Of a DNA stretch of 64,000 nt, positions 1 through 10,614 are shown one piece after another. Both the position numbers and the translations under genes were made by a program. Location: NCBI RefSeq assembly GCF_051622035.1, contig NC_135361.1, positions 3,353,001 through 3,417,000 of the forward strand, written 5' to 3'. The stretch's first letter is position 1; each line of letters opens with the position of its first letter. Origin of the DNA: Arctopsyche grandis. Lineage: Eukaryota; Arthropoda; Insecta; Trichoptera; Hydropsychidae. The notes below the pieces were generated by a model, which saw only the letters and a list, made by a program, of their open reading frames with translations, ran no database searches and was not told where the DNA came from.

Positions 1-70
1 AGTTTTAAACATAGATGGCGGTAGTAAAATAAAATTATTGGTATTTTTATTCAAAATAATAATTGAAAAT
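1..70 (+). repeat. Dispersed repeat fragment, copy 1
   Basis: About 65 bases starting at the window edge match 11893..11960 in reverse complement, sharing ATAGATGGCGGTAGTAAAAT-type sequence followed by an AT-rich stretch. The left end is cut by the window, so family and full length are unknown. Confidence 0.6.
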
Positions 71-1854
71 ACAAATTATAGAAGAGTTATGTTTTTAAAA
101 AACTTTTTTTTATAATATAATTCAGTATTTTTTTTGTTTAATTCCATTTTATCTAAAAAATCATTTCCTGTCTCACAATTTCTATATTTTTTCTTCTGGA
201 TAGTTTCCTTTCCCAAATTGACTTTAATAGCAAAGTGAAGCCTTTCTTTTACTGAGAACTACGGCAATATCGTCATCAGAATCTGAAACTGTTAGATTTA
301 CTACATCTTCTTTGTAAATAATTGTAAATTTTTAATTTTTAATTTGTAAATAATTGTGTGTAATTTCTAATATTATTTTCATTATGTATATTTTTTCTCC
401 TGGATGAAGCACTGGGTCAGTCAGACGATAAAATAAAGAAGAGTAATGTGATAAATCGCAGCGAATATGTTTTGTTGATTTACCGGTAAAAGTAATAAAT
501 TACCGATCTATTTTTGGGCCATAGTATGTACCTTCAGATACATCGTCACACATGATGACTGCATCGCAATTAGAAATTAATAACATATCGGCCAATCGAT
601 GCGAATTAATTGAGAACCATTCAACCGGTTCGTAAACTGATGATGAACAATTGAACTGATTTCAATTCAATTCGCAATGATCAATAAAAACATGCCAATT
701 ACGCATCGAAAGTTTCAGATACAATAGATTTTTTACAGATAAATATACTTTCGATTTCATTACAGTTTGCTTCAGTTATTGGAGCAGAATTCACTACGGA
801 AAAATTCCAAATTGATGAACCAGTTAATTTTCAATCTATCTAATTGCACCAGTTTCAGAACTATGCGTTCAATCATTAGTCAGCTTTGATTTTTATAGTA
901 TGTAATGTATTTTTTTCTTAAAATCACTTGTTTTGAATGAAACATTCGATTTGTGTCAAACGTTACGCCATTGTATCGTTTAATTGTAATTTTAACCTTC
1001 GTATGTATGTATGTATATACCTTTTTGTGCAATTTTCTATATTTATTTAGTCGTTACTGAGCTCAAGTAAATGATTTATCGTTGATGAAATTTTCCAAGC
1101 GTTCATTAACCCTTTGACGTTGTTTATTATTTTCGATGTATTGAGGAACTGATTCGAGTTTGTTTCCGCGACGCGGCGCCACTGTCGTGCCATCGCCATT
1201 TTAATTCATTCTTGTCGTTCTCATTTATTTATAAGTACAATATAAATGTACATTACTAAGTTGGGAAGTTCAATTCAACAATTCAAGGCGATCGGCATCC
1301 ATTCAGAGTATGTATGTGCGTTTAAAATAAAAAGAAGGAAAACCGCTAAATGTCCCCGTTATTTCATTAGTATTAGTACTCACGAAGCAGGTAAAATTTT
1401 TGGCATTTTCAAGGGGGATTTCCCAAGTTGCACTATGTTAAAAAAATATAAACAGTATGTTTTTTAACCTTATTTTTCTTAACACACACAACCATTGTTT
1501 CAAACAATTTAAGCAAGATTTATGTTCTTGCTTTTTCACCAATTGCTCGAGTCTTACATACGTTCCTTAAATTTGGTCAGAAATCACATCGATATTTTCA
1601 ATATTTCACCAGATAATATATAAGTATTTTTATTGTTTTTCACTTTTATTTCAATTTAAACTATTATTTTTTTATTATTTTCATTTTATTATTTTTCAAT
1701 TTTTTTATTTTTAATTTTTAATTCTCAATTTACAATTTTTTAATTTTTAACTTATGTGTATATTTATACAAATATCTTATATGTATTTTCTGGCCACAAT
1801 GTCATATTGGAGTGACCTGTGAAGACACTATGGTATACTTGTGTATTAAACAAA
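71..1854. other. AT-rich stretch without recognised gene
   Basis: No open frame here resembles a known protein and no RNA gene is visible. It is AT-rich with short TATG runs near 1003. The 73-codon frame at 1246..1467 has no recognisable domain and I treat it as chance. Confidence 0.5.
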
Positions 1855-2296
1855 TCTAATATATAATTTCGAAAGAGACTTTGTATGTAACATTGGTTGG
1901 TTGGTTCGTTCGTTGACGACACGTTCGATTTTTTTTTTTCGATTCATAGGCGCCGATTCGATTTTTTCGATTCAAAGGATTTAAAGTCCCCGGGGGAAAA
2001 GGCGCCAAGAATGCAGGCCGCCGGAGTCGAAGCTCTAGGGGGCGAATCCTCCGGGGGCAAATCCCTAGGGGGCGCAGGTGCCAGATTCTGGTATACATAT
2101 AATTTTGAAAGAGACTTACTATATATGTTTGTTTGTTCGTGACAGTCAATTTAATAAAAAAAACAAATGAGTATTCAAATAAATTTATATAAAATAAAAC
2201 TATTCAAATAAATTTAATAAAATGTTAACTATTAGATTAGTCATGTTTAAGCGGTTTATATAACAAATACCGAGCGAAGCCGGGTAATACAGCTAG
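1855..2296 (+). mobile_element. Helitron-like non-autonomous element, family A
   Basis: It starts with TC (TCTAATATATAATTTCG) and ends ACCGAGCGAAGCCGGG...CTAG followed by T. The TC start, the CTAG end, the short hairpin close to the 3' end and the lack of terminal inverted repeats fit the Helitron pattern. The middle (about 1985-2085) is GC-rich and made of degenerate GGGGGCGAA-type units, a short form of the array seen at 7160..9575. It has no Rep/helicase gene, so it would depend on an autonomous partner. Confidence 0.6.
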
Positions 2297-2314
2297 TAAA
2301 CAAATAAATAAATA

Positions 2315-2440
2315 AGTCTACAGTATGGTTCGGTGGTTGCATACTTAGCACCGATAGGTCATTGGGTTTGATCCCGTGAGCTGACCGCAATTGAAAAGAA
2401 TTTCTTCTGAGACTTTAATGTCAAAAAAGAATCATGTTGT
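2315..2440 (+). mobile_element. SINE head fragment (tRNA-like, type C)
   Basis: A tRNA-like promoter is visible: an A-box-like GGTTCGGTGGTTGC and a B-box-like GGGTTTGATCCC, followed by GTGAGCTGACC. The same head occurs in reverse at about 35030..35150. Only the head is kept here. Confidence 0.5.
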
Positions 2441-3837
2441 ACAGTAAAATTTCTTTTATGAACAGTATATTTCGAATGGTGTCTCGACAAAGCCGCGCAC
2501 GAGAATGCTGAACTAGCGCCAACTTTGTTCGTTAATATTTAAAATAGTTGAAATATCTTAATGAGTTAATATTTTCAGTTTTAGAGCAATTAATTTTTTT
2601 AATGGTTCAATTAACTCTCAATTTTTTCTTCAAACGCTATTTTAATTCATCTAATTATTTTATAATTTTTTAAAAGGTGTGAAGCCCAATTGGGCTTCAC
2701 ACTTTATCTTGCAAAATCCTTTTTTTGTTAATGTTGCACCCACGTGACTCCCAATGTCTAACTATGAGTAAGTTTTAATTTCTTTTGGATTAGAATATAT
2801 AGGAATTAACTTTTTTACTGCGCGGCTATGTCGGCACGGTTCGGTAACAATTTCACACATGGAAATCTTGCACAAGTCATAAAAATCTTGAACACGGATA
2901 ATCTGGCACTGGAAAGTCCCACCCATCGAGAGTCGAAATGGAAAATTATCTGTTGACCGTCAGCACAACACTGTCATACGCGATTTTGTCAGCGCGGCAT
3001 TGTCGTGCGTGCCATATCATACGTCTTGCCAGTGTCGTGCCATATCATACCTACGTCTTGTTTCAAATCTACAAAATGGTATTTGGGTTGTCGATATTTT
3101 TATAAAAAATTCCATACAGCGAATGCTTCAATTATCTGAACTACATATGAACACACAAATGTGATAAGTAGACAAAATACTTATCTACTTAACCCAAGCT
3201 TTTTTCCTTGTACAAACAAATATATTTGACTTGTTTGTATTAGATCTTATGAGACAAGACTTCTTAAGCTGTACATTACGAAATTTTACTATATGTACAT
3301 AGTTGTTAATCTACTTTCTACATTTAAAGAGGTAATGAAAGGTTTCGTAGTCTTTGATTATAAACATAAACAACGTTCAGTGAAGTAACTACATGTAATA
3401 GTATGTATAAAAATTTATGATAACAATAATTAGCACAAACATACCGGCGATAGAAAAAAGTATCTTCACTATTTTTATTTCAGCCTCAAAGATAATCGCT
3501 CAAAGCAATAAGTATGATAATAACAATGGTCGCGCTGCACAATAGCAATCATGTGTCAATTTTATGACGGAATTTGTCATTAGACTTGTAAGCAAAGCAA
3601 TACATCGAGTATTAAGAATATCTATAATGCAATTTGGTGTATATTTACAATCGTTTTTATCAACATCGGACTAGGACAAATTGTTTTACGATATATTATT
3701 CAATTGCTGGTAATAATCAAAACTTTGTATCATAAAAAATTCTTTGAAAAATGTTGAGAGCGTCTGAATTCTTATCGCACACTAAAAAACCGAACACGAA
3801 AAATCCGCACGAAAAAATTAAAAACTTATCATTAGAG
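2441..3837. other. Unassigned AT-rich stretch with a 26-bp perfect palindrome
   Basis: No gene is recognised. At 2677..2702 there is a perfect 26-bp palindrome whose half-site is GTGTGAAGCCCAA. The rest is AT-rich with no repeat family I can name. Confidence 0.5.
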
Positions 3838-3965
3838 GTAGGACCGGAAGCGCGCCATCTATTGTTCCATTATTGTAAATGCTTTTTAAAAAAGGTTCGG
3901 CAAACCTTTAACAATGCATTTACAACTCTGTGAACAATGAACAGCGCGCTCTGGGTCCGCTCTTT
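3838..3965 (+). mobile_element. Small hairpin MITE, copy 1
   Basis: A compact hairpin repeat: outer arms carry AGCGCGC / GCGCGCT, and an inner stem pairs TTGTAAATGC with GCATTTACAA and AAAGGTT with AACCTTT. The same unit occurs reversed at 11170..11290, so it is a mobile or dispersed family and not a chance fold. Confidence 0.6.
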
Positions 3966-4089
3966 ACTTATTATAGTACATATGTATATATAAAAATATG
4001 ATACTTTCATGTTTTTAGCTTTAAAAACAGCAATGGAATAGTAGAATCTTATCAATTAAATAAAATTAAAATGCAATTTCAAGAGGAGA

Positions 4090-4490
4090 ATGTTTATATG
4101 TACATGTGCATGTGCGGACTTTTCATGTGCGCAATTGTCAGTATGTGTTTCTTGGTTCTCAGAAGAATTCACCGAATTGTATTGAATAATAGTGCAGTTT
4201 CGAGAAATCCATAAGAAAGGGTTAACTTGCGCAATATAATTCCATAAGAAAAGGTTAACGGATAACATACAAATACCCCATTGACTATTTATATGTACAT
4301 ATGTATGTGCAGATTTTTCATGTGCGCAACTGTCAGCATGCGTTACTTGGTTCCCGGAAGAATGCACCAAATTGCATTGAATAATGGCGCAGTTTCGAGA
4401 AATCCTAATTTGAAAAGGCCCTTAAGAAGAACTTACGCAATAGAATTCCATAAAAAAGGGTTAAAAGATAACATACGAATACCCCTTGAC
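4090..4490 (+). repeat. Direct tandem duplication, two units of about 200 bp
   Basis: Two diverged copies in the same orientation (about 4090..4282 and 4283..4490) share TCATGTGCGCAA, TGCATTGAATAAT-type sequence, GCAGTTTCGAGAAATCC and GATAACATAC...ATACCCC. The reading frames inside are not conserved between copies, so this looks like a non-coding duplication. Confidence 0.7.
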
Positions 4491-4514
4491 TCTTTTTTTT
4501 TTGTTAGTTGTTTT

Positions 4515-4580
4515 TGAGCATCTCTGAAAGTTTGGATGTCTCGAGAGTGCGGCTCTCTTGAGTGCATTTATCCGATCGCC
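4515..4580 (+). repeat. Dispersed repeat, pair with 28617..28680
   Basis: GTTTGGATGTCTCGAGAGTG and the following GCGGCTCT and GCATTTATC are found reversed at 28617..28680. Family unknown. Confidence 0.6.
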
Positions 4581-4641
4581 TTGTTTCTTGTGCGATTTTA
4601 TCATTTTCAAAAAAATGAGTTTACTGAAATTATCCATCTAA

Positions 4642-4862
4642 TCTAATATATATAATTTCGAAAGAGACTTTGTATGTATGTTTATTTGTTTAGTTCGTAG
4701 AATCCGTGACGTTGAATTTAATAAGAAAACAAATGAATATTCAAATAAATTTAAATAAAATGAAACTGTTCAAATATATGTAATCAAATGTTTACTATTA
4801 ATTTAGCAATGTCAAAGCGTTTTATATTACAAATACCGAGCGAAGCCGGGTAAAACCACTAG
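4642..4862 (+). mobile_element. Helitron-like non-autonomous element, family A
   Basis: A short copy with the TCTAATATATATAATTTCG start and the ACCGAGCGAAGCCGGG...CCACTAG end followed by T. It has no GC-rich core, showing that the core is optional in this family. Confidence 0.6.
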
Positions 4863-5683
4863 TATTTCACATAATGAACTTGATTTAATATTATTATGTA
4901 TTTACACATTGATTAGAACTGAAGCCGATACAAATTTTAGCGGAACTAGAATATGCAGTGTGGAATAATGTATGTATTACATTTTTTTCTTCAGAATAGA
5001 ACAAGTACACGACTTTCATGCTCGACATACGATATGAAGTTTAAATACAATACGTTTAGGTATGCCAAGTGAAAGTGACACTATATTTAATGTAAATGCA
5101 TAAACAGATATGCGAGTATAAATTATAAATATAACACAGACATAAAAACAAAATACGGAAAGTTCTTTGTCGTTTCAGTTAATATATGTTAATTTTGTAT
5201 GTATGTATGTAGGTGCAAAAAAGAAAGAAAAATATTGCAGTAATTACACTTACTTTTTTGTCTATTTAGGAAGTTTCTGCCAAGTTCGATATTCACGGTT
5301 TGAGAAACTGTACAGGTGTTTGTGAGACACGAGCGTCGCCAGGTGAGGCTCGTCTAGTACTGACTCGATCAGGTGTTTGCGAGAAGAACGTGACCGTTTT
5401 GGAATAAGGAATAATTAAATGCAATTCACACCTTTTGACATGTCTTCAATATAAAGCGAAATCCGTCAAAATAGCCCCGATGAAATCACCAAAGACAAAA
5501 CAGCCCCGAAAAATAGCCACAATGAAATCACCCCGGACAAAAAAAATAGTCCAGAAAAAATTCCAAGTCAGATTTTTTTATACATTTTTAAACATACATA
5601 CATACATAGATGCATGTATGAACACGGTATCAAAATATTTTTTAAAATAACCGTATGCAAGATTTATAATTTCTATATACATA
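4863..5683. other. Unassigned AT-rich stretch
   Basis: No gene recognised. A less AT-rich patch at 5275..5400 and a short ATAGCCCCGATGAAATCACC-type direct repeat at 5470..5545 are the only structure seen. Confidence 0.4.
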
Positions 5684-6195
5684 TATGTTACACCGAATCC
5701 ATGAAATTGTCTATTACAAGCATTCGGCAAGAGAATTACCGAATGCGCGAAAAATGCAAGCACGTTGCCCAGTTCACGGATTCCGTAAATTCTTTGCCGA
5801 ATGCGTGAACTGGACAGCGTGTTATATTATAACCAAGTGTCAAAGTGACAGCTGAATAAGGATGTTTAATTTACATATTATTATGTATAATATGACTACA
5901 TACATATGTTTCACTGTTAAAATATTAATCAAAATGTATAAAAATGGCATTAATTTATGTATAAGTCATATGAGATGATCGAAACATATGTATGTAGTCG
6001 TATTATACATAATAATATGTAAATTAAACATCCTCATTCAGCTGTCACTTTGACACTTGTCCACGATGTCCAGTTCTAAAAAACAACACCGGAGATCCGT
6101 GAACTGGGCAACATGCTTGCATTTTTCACGCATTCGGCAATTCTCTTGCCGAATGCGTGTAATAGACAATTTCACGGATTCGGTGTAACATATAC
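5684..6195. mobile_element. Foldback MITE with arms of more than 200 bp
   Basis: The left arm begins GTTACACCGAATCC and the right arm ends GGATTCGGTGTAAC. The arms pair almost throughout, including internal CGCATTCGGCAAGAG-type mini-palindromes, and meet around 5925-5945. A single-arm relative is at 25205..25556. Confidence 0.8.
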
Positions 6196-6204
6196 ATATA
6201 TTAG

Positions 6205-6509
6205 TCTATATATAAAAAAAATTAATGTATGTGTGTGTGTGTCTCGAATAGGCTCCTAAACCACTGAACCGATTACGATGGAACTTTCAGGATTTGTTGT
6301 ATGCATGTCTGGGAAGATTACTGTGACAAAAAATCTTCCCAGAAACGGGAACGGAAACGGGAAAAACGGGAAAGAGTGTGACTGCAACGCAATAATTTCA
6401 AATGTGTTCGCTGCCTGCGTTTGTCTGACAGATGGGAACGGAAACGAGAACAGGAACGGGAACGGGAATGCGATATTGTGGCATTGCAACGCATGCCGGG
6501 TTCAGCTAG
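6205..6509 (+). mobile_element. Helitron-like non-autonomous element, family B (copy 1)
   Basis: It begins TCTATATATAAA, ends GCCGGGTTCAGCTAG and is followed by T. The middle holds hexamer-like GGGAACGGAAAC repeats. The 5' part contains the recurrent phrase AGGCTCCTAAACCACTGAAC. No protein-coding capacity. Confidence 0.55.
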
Positions 6510-6880
6510 TATATATGTATATAAAATTGAATGTCTGTTTGTTTGTCTGTCTGTCTCGTATAGGCTCCTAAGCCACTGAAACGATTACGATGGAACTTTC
6601 AGGATTTGTTGTATGTACGTCCGGGAAGCTTACTGTGAAAAAAAAACCGGAAAAAACCTCTTAATAATAATATTCGTAATTACGATTTTACCGACGCGAA
6701 AGTTTGAAGCGCCGTTGTGTAGTTAAGGAAATGTGTTCGTTGGTAACTATGTTACCAGTTGGTTTATGACGACACGGCTTGAAGAGACGTTGTTGAGTTC
6801 CAACCATTACTTGAAACGGGAACGGGAACGGGAATTGCATGCCTTATTCTGGCATTGCAACGCGTGCCGGGTACAGCTAG
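6510..6880 (+). mobile_element. Helitron-like non-autonomous element, family B (copy 2)
   Basis: Directly adjoins copy 1 in the same orientation and ends GCCGGGTACAGCTAG before T. It shares the GGCTCCTAAGCCACTGAAAC phrase and a shorter GGGAACGGGAAC run. Two copies in tandem suggest insertion into the T left by the first copy. Confidence 0.5.
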
Positions 6881-6989
6881 TAATATATATTTACAGGGCT
6901 TTATTTGTCATATATTTAGTACTAGCTGTATTACCCGGCTTCGCTCAGTGTTTATAATATAAACCGCTTAAACATGACTAAGCTAATTT

Positions 6990-7155
6990 AATTAAAAAAA
7001 AAAAAAAATTAAAAAAAAATTTAAAAATTAAAAAAAAAAATAAAAAAAAAATAAAAAAAAAATCAAAAAAAAAAAATTAAAAAAAAATAAAAAAAAATAA
7101 AAAAAAAATTAAAAAAAAATTTTTTAAAAAATCAAAAAAAAAAATCAAAATTTTT
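6990..7155. repeat. A-rich low-complexity tract
   Basis: Runs of A broken by single T or C bases sit between the 3' hairpin and the minisatellite of the large Helitron-like element. Confidence 0.85.
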
Positions 7156-7159
7156 TTTT

Positions 7160-8000
7160 GCCTTCTAGGGCTTCGCCCTCGGCGCCCCCCTGAGCCTTTG
7201 CCTTCTAGGGCTTCGCCCCTCCACGCCCCATGAGCAATTGCCGTTTAGGGCTTCGCCCCCCTTAGTTAATGCCTTTTAGGGCTTCGCCCCTCCGCACCCC
7301 CATGATTAAATGCCGTCTAGGGCTTCGCCCCCCTTAGTTAATGCCTTTTAGGGCTTCGCCCCCCGCGCCCCCAAGATTAATTGCCGTTTAGGGCTTCGCC
7401 CCCCTTAGTTAATGCCTTTTAGGGCTTCGCCCCTCCGCGCCCCCATGATTAAATGCCGTCTAAGGCTTCGCTCCCATGATCAGTTGCCTTTTAGGGCTTC
7501 GCCCCCCACGCCCCCAAGATTAATTGCCGTTTAGGGCTTCGCCCCCCTTAGTTAATGCCTTTTAGGGCTTCGCCCCTCCGCGCCCCCATGATTAAATGCC
7601 GTCTAAGGCTTCGCCCCCATGATCAGTTGCCTTTTAGGGCTTCGCCCCCCGCGCCCCCAAGATTAATTGCCGTTTAGGGCTTCGCCCCCCTTAGTTAATG
7701 CCTTTTAGGGCTTCGCCCCTCCGCGCCCCCATGATTAAATGCCGTCTAAGGCTTCGCCCCCATGATCAGTTGCCTTTTAGGGCTTCGCCCCCCGCGCCCC
7801 CAAGATTAATTGCCGTTTAGGGCTTCGCCCCCCTTAGTTAATGCCTTTTAGGGCTTCGCCCCTCCGCGCCCCCATAATTAAATGCCGTCTAAGGCTTCGC
7901 CCCCATGATCAGTTGCCTTTTAGGGCTTCGCCCCTCCGCGCCCCCATGATTAATTGCCGTCTAGGGCTTCGCCCCCCTTAGTTAATGCCTATTAGGGCTT
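7160..8000. repeat. GC-rich minisatellite with 143-bp higher-order unit
   Basis: About two dozen subunits of 30-45 bp, nearly all carrying GGGCTTCGCCC, which folds as GGGC-TTC-GCCC (minus strand GGGC-GAA-GCCC). The subunits are ordered in a 143-bp higher-order unit repeated near 7414, 7557, 7700 and 7843 (exact 143 spacing). Confidence 0.9.
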
Positions 8001-9575
8001 GCGCCCCATGAGGCTGGGCCCCCCGGGCCCCCTACGGGGCCCCACGGGGCTGCGCCCCTTGTGGCGCCCCCTTTTGAGCCCCATGGGGCTGCGCCCCATG
8101 AGGCTGGGCCCCCCGGGCCCCCTTCGGGGCCCCACGGGGCTGCGCCCCTTGTGGCGCCCCCTTTTGAGCCCCATGGGGCTACGCCCCATGAGGCTGGGCC
8201 CCCCGCGCCTCCTTCGGGGCTTCACGGGGCTGCGCCCCTTGTGGCACCCCCTTTTGAGCCCCATGGGGCTGCGCCCCATGAGGCTAGGCCCCCCGGGCCC
8301 CCACGGGGCTGCGCCCCTTGTGGCGCCCCCTTTTGAGCCCCATGGGGCTGCGCCCCATGAGGCTGGGCCCCCCGGGCCCCCTTCGGGGCCCCACGGGGCT
8401 GCGCCCCTTGTGGCGCCCCCTTTTGAGCCCCATGGGGCTGCGCCCCATGAGGCTGGGCCCCCCCGGGGCCCCACGGGGCTGCGCCCCTCGTGGCGCCCCC
8501 TTTTGAGCCCCATGGGGCTGCGCCCCATGAGGCTGGGCCCCCCGGGCCCCCTTCGGGGCCCCACGGGGCTGCGCCCCTTGTGGCGCCCCCTTTTGAGCCC
8601 CATGGGGCTGCGCCCCATGAGGCTGGGCCCCCCGGGCCCCCTACGGGGCCCCACGGGGCTGCGCCCCTTGTGGCGCCCCCTTTTGAGCCCCATGGGGCTG
8701 CGCCCCATGAGGCTGGGCCCCCCGGGCCCCCTTCGGGGCCCCACGGGGCTGCGCCCCTTGTGGCGCCCCCTTTTGAGCCCCATGGGGCTACGCCCCATGA
8801 GGCTGGGCCCCCCGCGCCTCCTTCGGGGCTTCACGGGGCTGCGCCCCTTGTGGCACCCCCTTTTGAGCCCCATGGGGCTGCGCCCCATGAGGCTAGGCCC
8901 CCCGGGCCCCCACGGGGCTGCGCCCCTTGTGGCGCCCCCTTTTGAGCCCCATGGGGCTGCGCCCCATGAGGCTGGGCCCCCCGGGCCCCCTTCGGGGCCC
9001 CACGGGGCTGCGCCCCTTGTGGCGCCCCCTTTTGAGCCCCATGGGGCTGCGCCCCATGAGGCTGGGCCCCCCCGGGGCCCCACGGGGCTGCGCCCCTCGT
9101 GGCGCCCCCTTTTGAGCCCCATGGGGCTGCGCCCCATGAGGCTGGGCCCCCCGGGCCCCCTTCGGGGCCCCACGGGGCTGCGCCCCTTGTGGCGCCCCCT
9201 TTTGAGCCCCATGGGGCTGCGCCCCATGAGGCTGGGCCCCCCGGGCCCCCTTCGGGGCCCCACGGGGCTGCGCCCCTTGTGGCGCCCCCTTTTGAGCCTC
9301 ATGGGGCTGCGCCCCATGAGGCTGGGCCCCCCGGGCCCCCTTCGGGGCCCCACGGGGCTGCGCCCCTTGTGGCGCCCCCTTTTGAGCCCCATGGGGCTGC
9401 GCCCCATGAGGCTGGGCCCCACGGGGCTGCGCCCCTTGTGGCGCCCCCTTTTGAGCCCCATGGGGCTGCGCCCCATGAGGCTGGGGCCCCACTGGGCTGC
9501 GCCCCTTGTGGCGCCCCCTTTTGAGCCCCACGGGGCTGCGCCCCTTGTGGCGCCCCTGGCGGGGCCCCATGAAAC
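8001..9575. repeat. GC-rich 90-bp minisatellite with 609-bp higher-order repeat
   Basis: Units of 90 bp, with 79-80 bp variants, contain GGGGCTGCGCCCC (a GGGGC-TGC-GCCCC fold) and GGCGCCCCCTTTTGAGCCCC. Seven units of 90, 90, 90, 79, 90, 80 and 90 bp make a 609-bp block at 8001..8609 that is repeated at 8610..9218. All reading frames stay open because the sequence has few A/T-rich codons; the ORFs are judged incidental. Confidence 0.9.
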
Positions 9576-9687
9576 TACTCGCTTTGCGCCCCCGCGGGGG
9601 TGAATCCATTGAAACGAAAAAAACAAATCGGCGCCCATGGATCGAAAAAAAAAAAATCGAATCACGTGTTCGATGACGTCACCGATC

Positions 9688-9742
9688 TACGGACGACGAC
9701 GACGACGACGACGAAGACGACGAAGACGACGACGACGACGAC
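9688..9742 (+). repeat. (ACG)n trinucleotide run
   Basis: About 17 near-perfect ACG units, with a few AAG units, lie inside the large Helitron-like element close to its 5' end. The run yields a poly-threonine/lysine-like frame that is not a gene. Confidence 0.9.
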
Positions 9743-9787
9743 CAAGGATATTTACATACAAAGTCTCTTTCCAAATTATAGATTAGA

Positions 9788-9852
9788 TTAGATTCGCCAT
9801 GCTTAAGCTGTTTATATTACAAATACTGAGCGAAGCAGGGAAAAACAACTAG
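9788..9852 (+). mobile_element. Helitron-like family A, 3' end only
   Basis: Only the last 65 bases of a plus-strand copy are present: GATTCGCCATGCTTAAGCTG, GAGCGAAGCAGGG and a final CTAG before T. It abuts the 5' end of the large minus-strand copy, so the compound has a 3' terminus at each side. Confidence 0.6.
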
Positions 9853-10228
9853 TATTCTATATAATATAATTTGAATATAATCTTTTCTAATAAAAAACTT
9901 GACAAGAAGTGTGGTACCGGCACCTTTTCTATACCAAAAAAAAACCCTGTACATTTATAATAATCGAGTTGTATCAACTTGGGCAATTGTACATACATAC
10001 TATTGACATATAAATATTATACATTCATATATGTATGAGGGCTATTTGATATTGTTAAGTATATATGTATGTATGTATGTACATATAACGCGTCCTTAGA
10101 ACGCAATAGTGATAAGCCCTCAATTATTCAGAGCGGCGTTTAAAAATGACTATAATATTTTCTACTCGTGTTTTAGAAAATAATTCAAATATGATATGAA
10201 ATTAAAGATTTATATGTATGTATAATAT

Positions 10229-10562
10229 TGTTGCGTAGGAGATCCAAATGTAAGGCCAAAGTCGCTTCATAGCTTTTATTAAATTATTCAGGAGGTCCCC
10301 ACGCAGCCAGAGCTCGTTCCAGAATAATTGAGATGGCCCAAGTACCTCCTTATAACGGACAAGTTGCTCACCACATTTTCCCCGATCCGTTTATGTATCT
10401 ATTGTCTGGACACGTATAGTTTTAGGTGGGTCTCACGCTCTCGGGTTCTGAGAACTCTAGCATTCACTTACCGAGTCCCATAAGGGCAATTCGGAGGTCT
10501 CCATTGTTTGCCCCCGAATGCACTATGACAGCGGATATTCTCTCTCGTGTTCCTACGTTACA
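10229..10562 (-). mobile_element. Solo LTR, probably Ty3/gypsy-type (family L1)
   Basis: On the plus strand it runs TGTTGCGTAGG...CGTTACA, with TG...CA ends, flanked by a 4-bp ATAT duplication at 10225..10228 and 10563..10566. It is related to the LTRs at 11516 and 34648. No internal region is attached, so it is a solo LTR fossil. Orientation is uncertain. Confidence 0.65.
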
Positions 10563-10614
10563 ATATTATATGTATGAGCATATACATACATACATATTTT
10601 ATTTTATTTCAATC

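Larger units (their letters stand above)
6922..9787 (-). mobile_element. Large Helitron-like element, family A, with GC-rich array core
   Basis: Read on the minus strand it starts TCTAATCTATAATTTGG near 9787 and ends GAGCGAAGCCGGGTAATACAG CTAG at 6922, next to T. In order on the minus strand: AT-rich start, GTC-type trinucleotide run, 90-bp minisatellite, 143-bp minisatellite, A/T-rich tract, 3' hairpin. At 2.87 kb it is the longest copy of the family here. No Rep or helicase frame exists. The long frames on both strands (e.g. 7992..9665 minus, 7999..9603 plus) come from the repeat composition and show no protein-like features. Confidence 0.6.

Noticed and set aside
1108-1135. Another piggyBac MITE end (TTAACCCTTTGACG)
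   Set aside because: Only about 14 bases match; there is no subterminal similarity and no partner end.
7999-9603. 534-codon open frame on the plus strand, and 557 codons on the minus strand, as collagen-like or Gly/Pro-rich protein genes
   Set aside because: They run through the GC-rich tandem array, all frames on both strands are open, the frame changes at 79/80-bp units, and there is no start context or intron structure.
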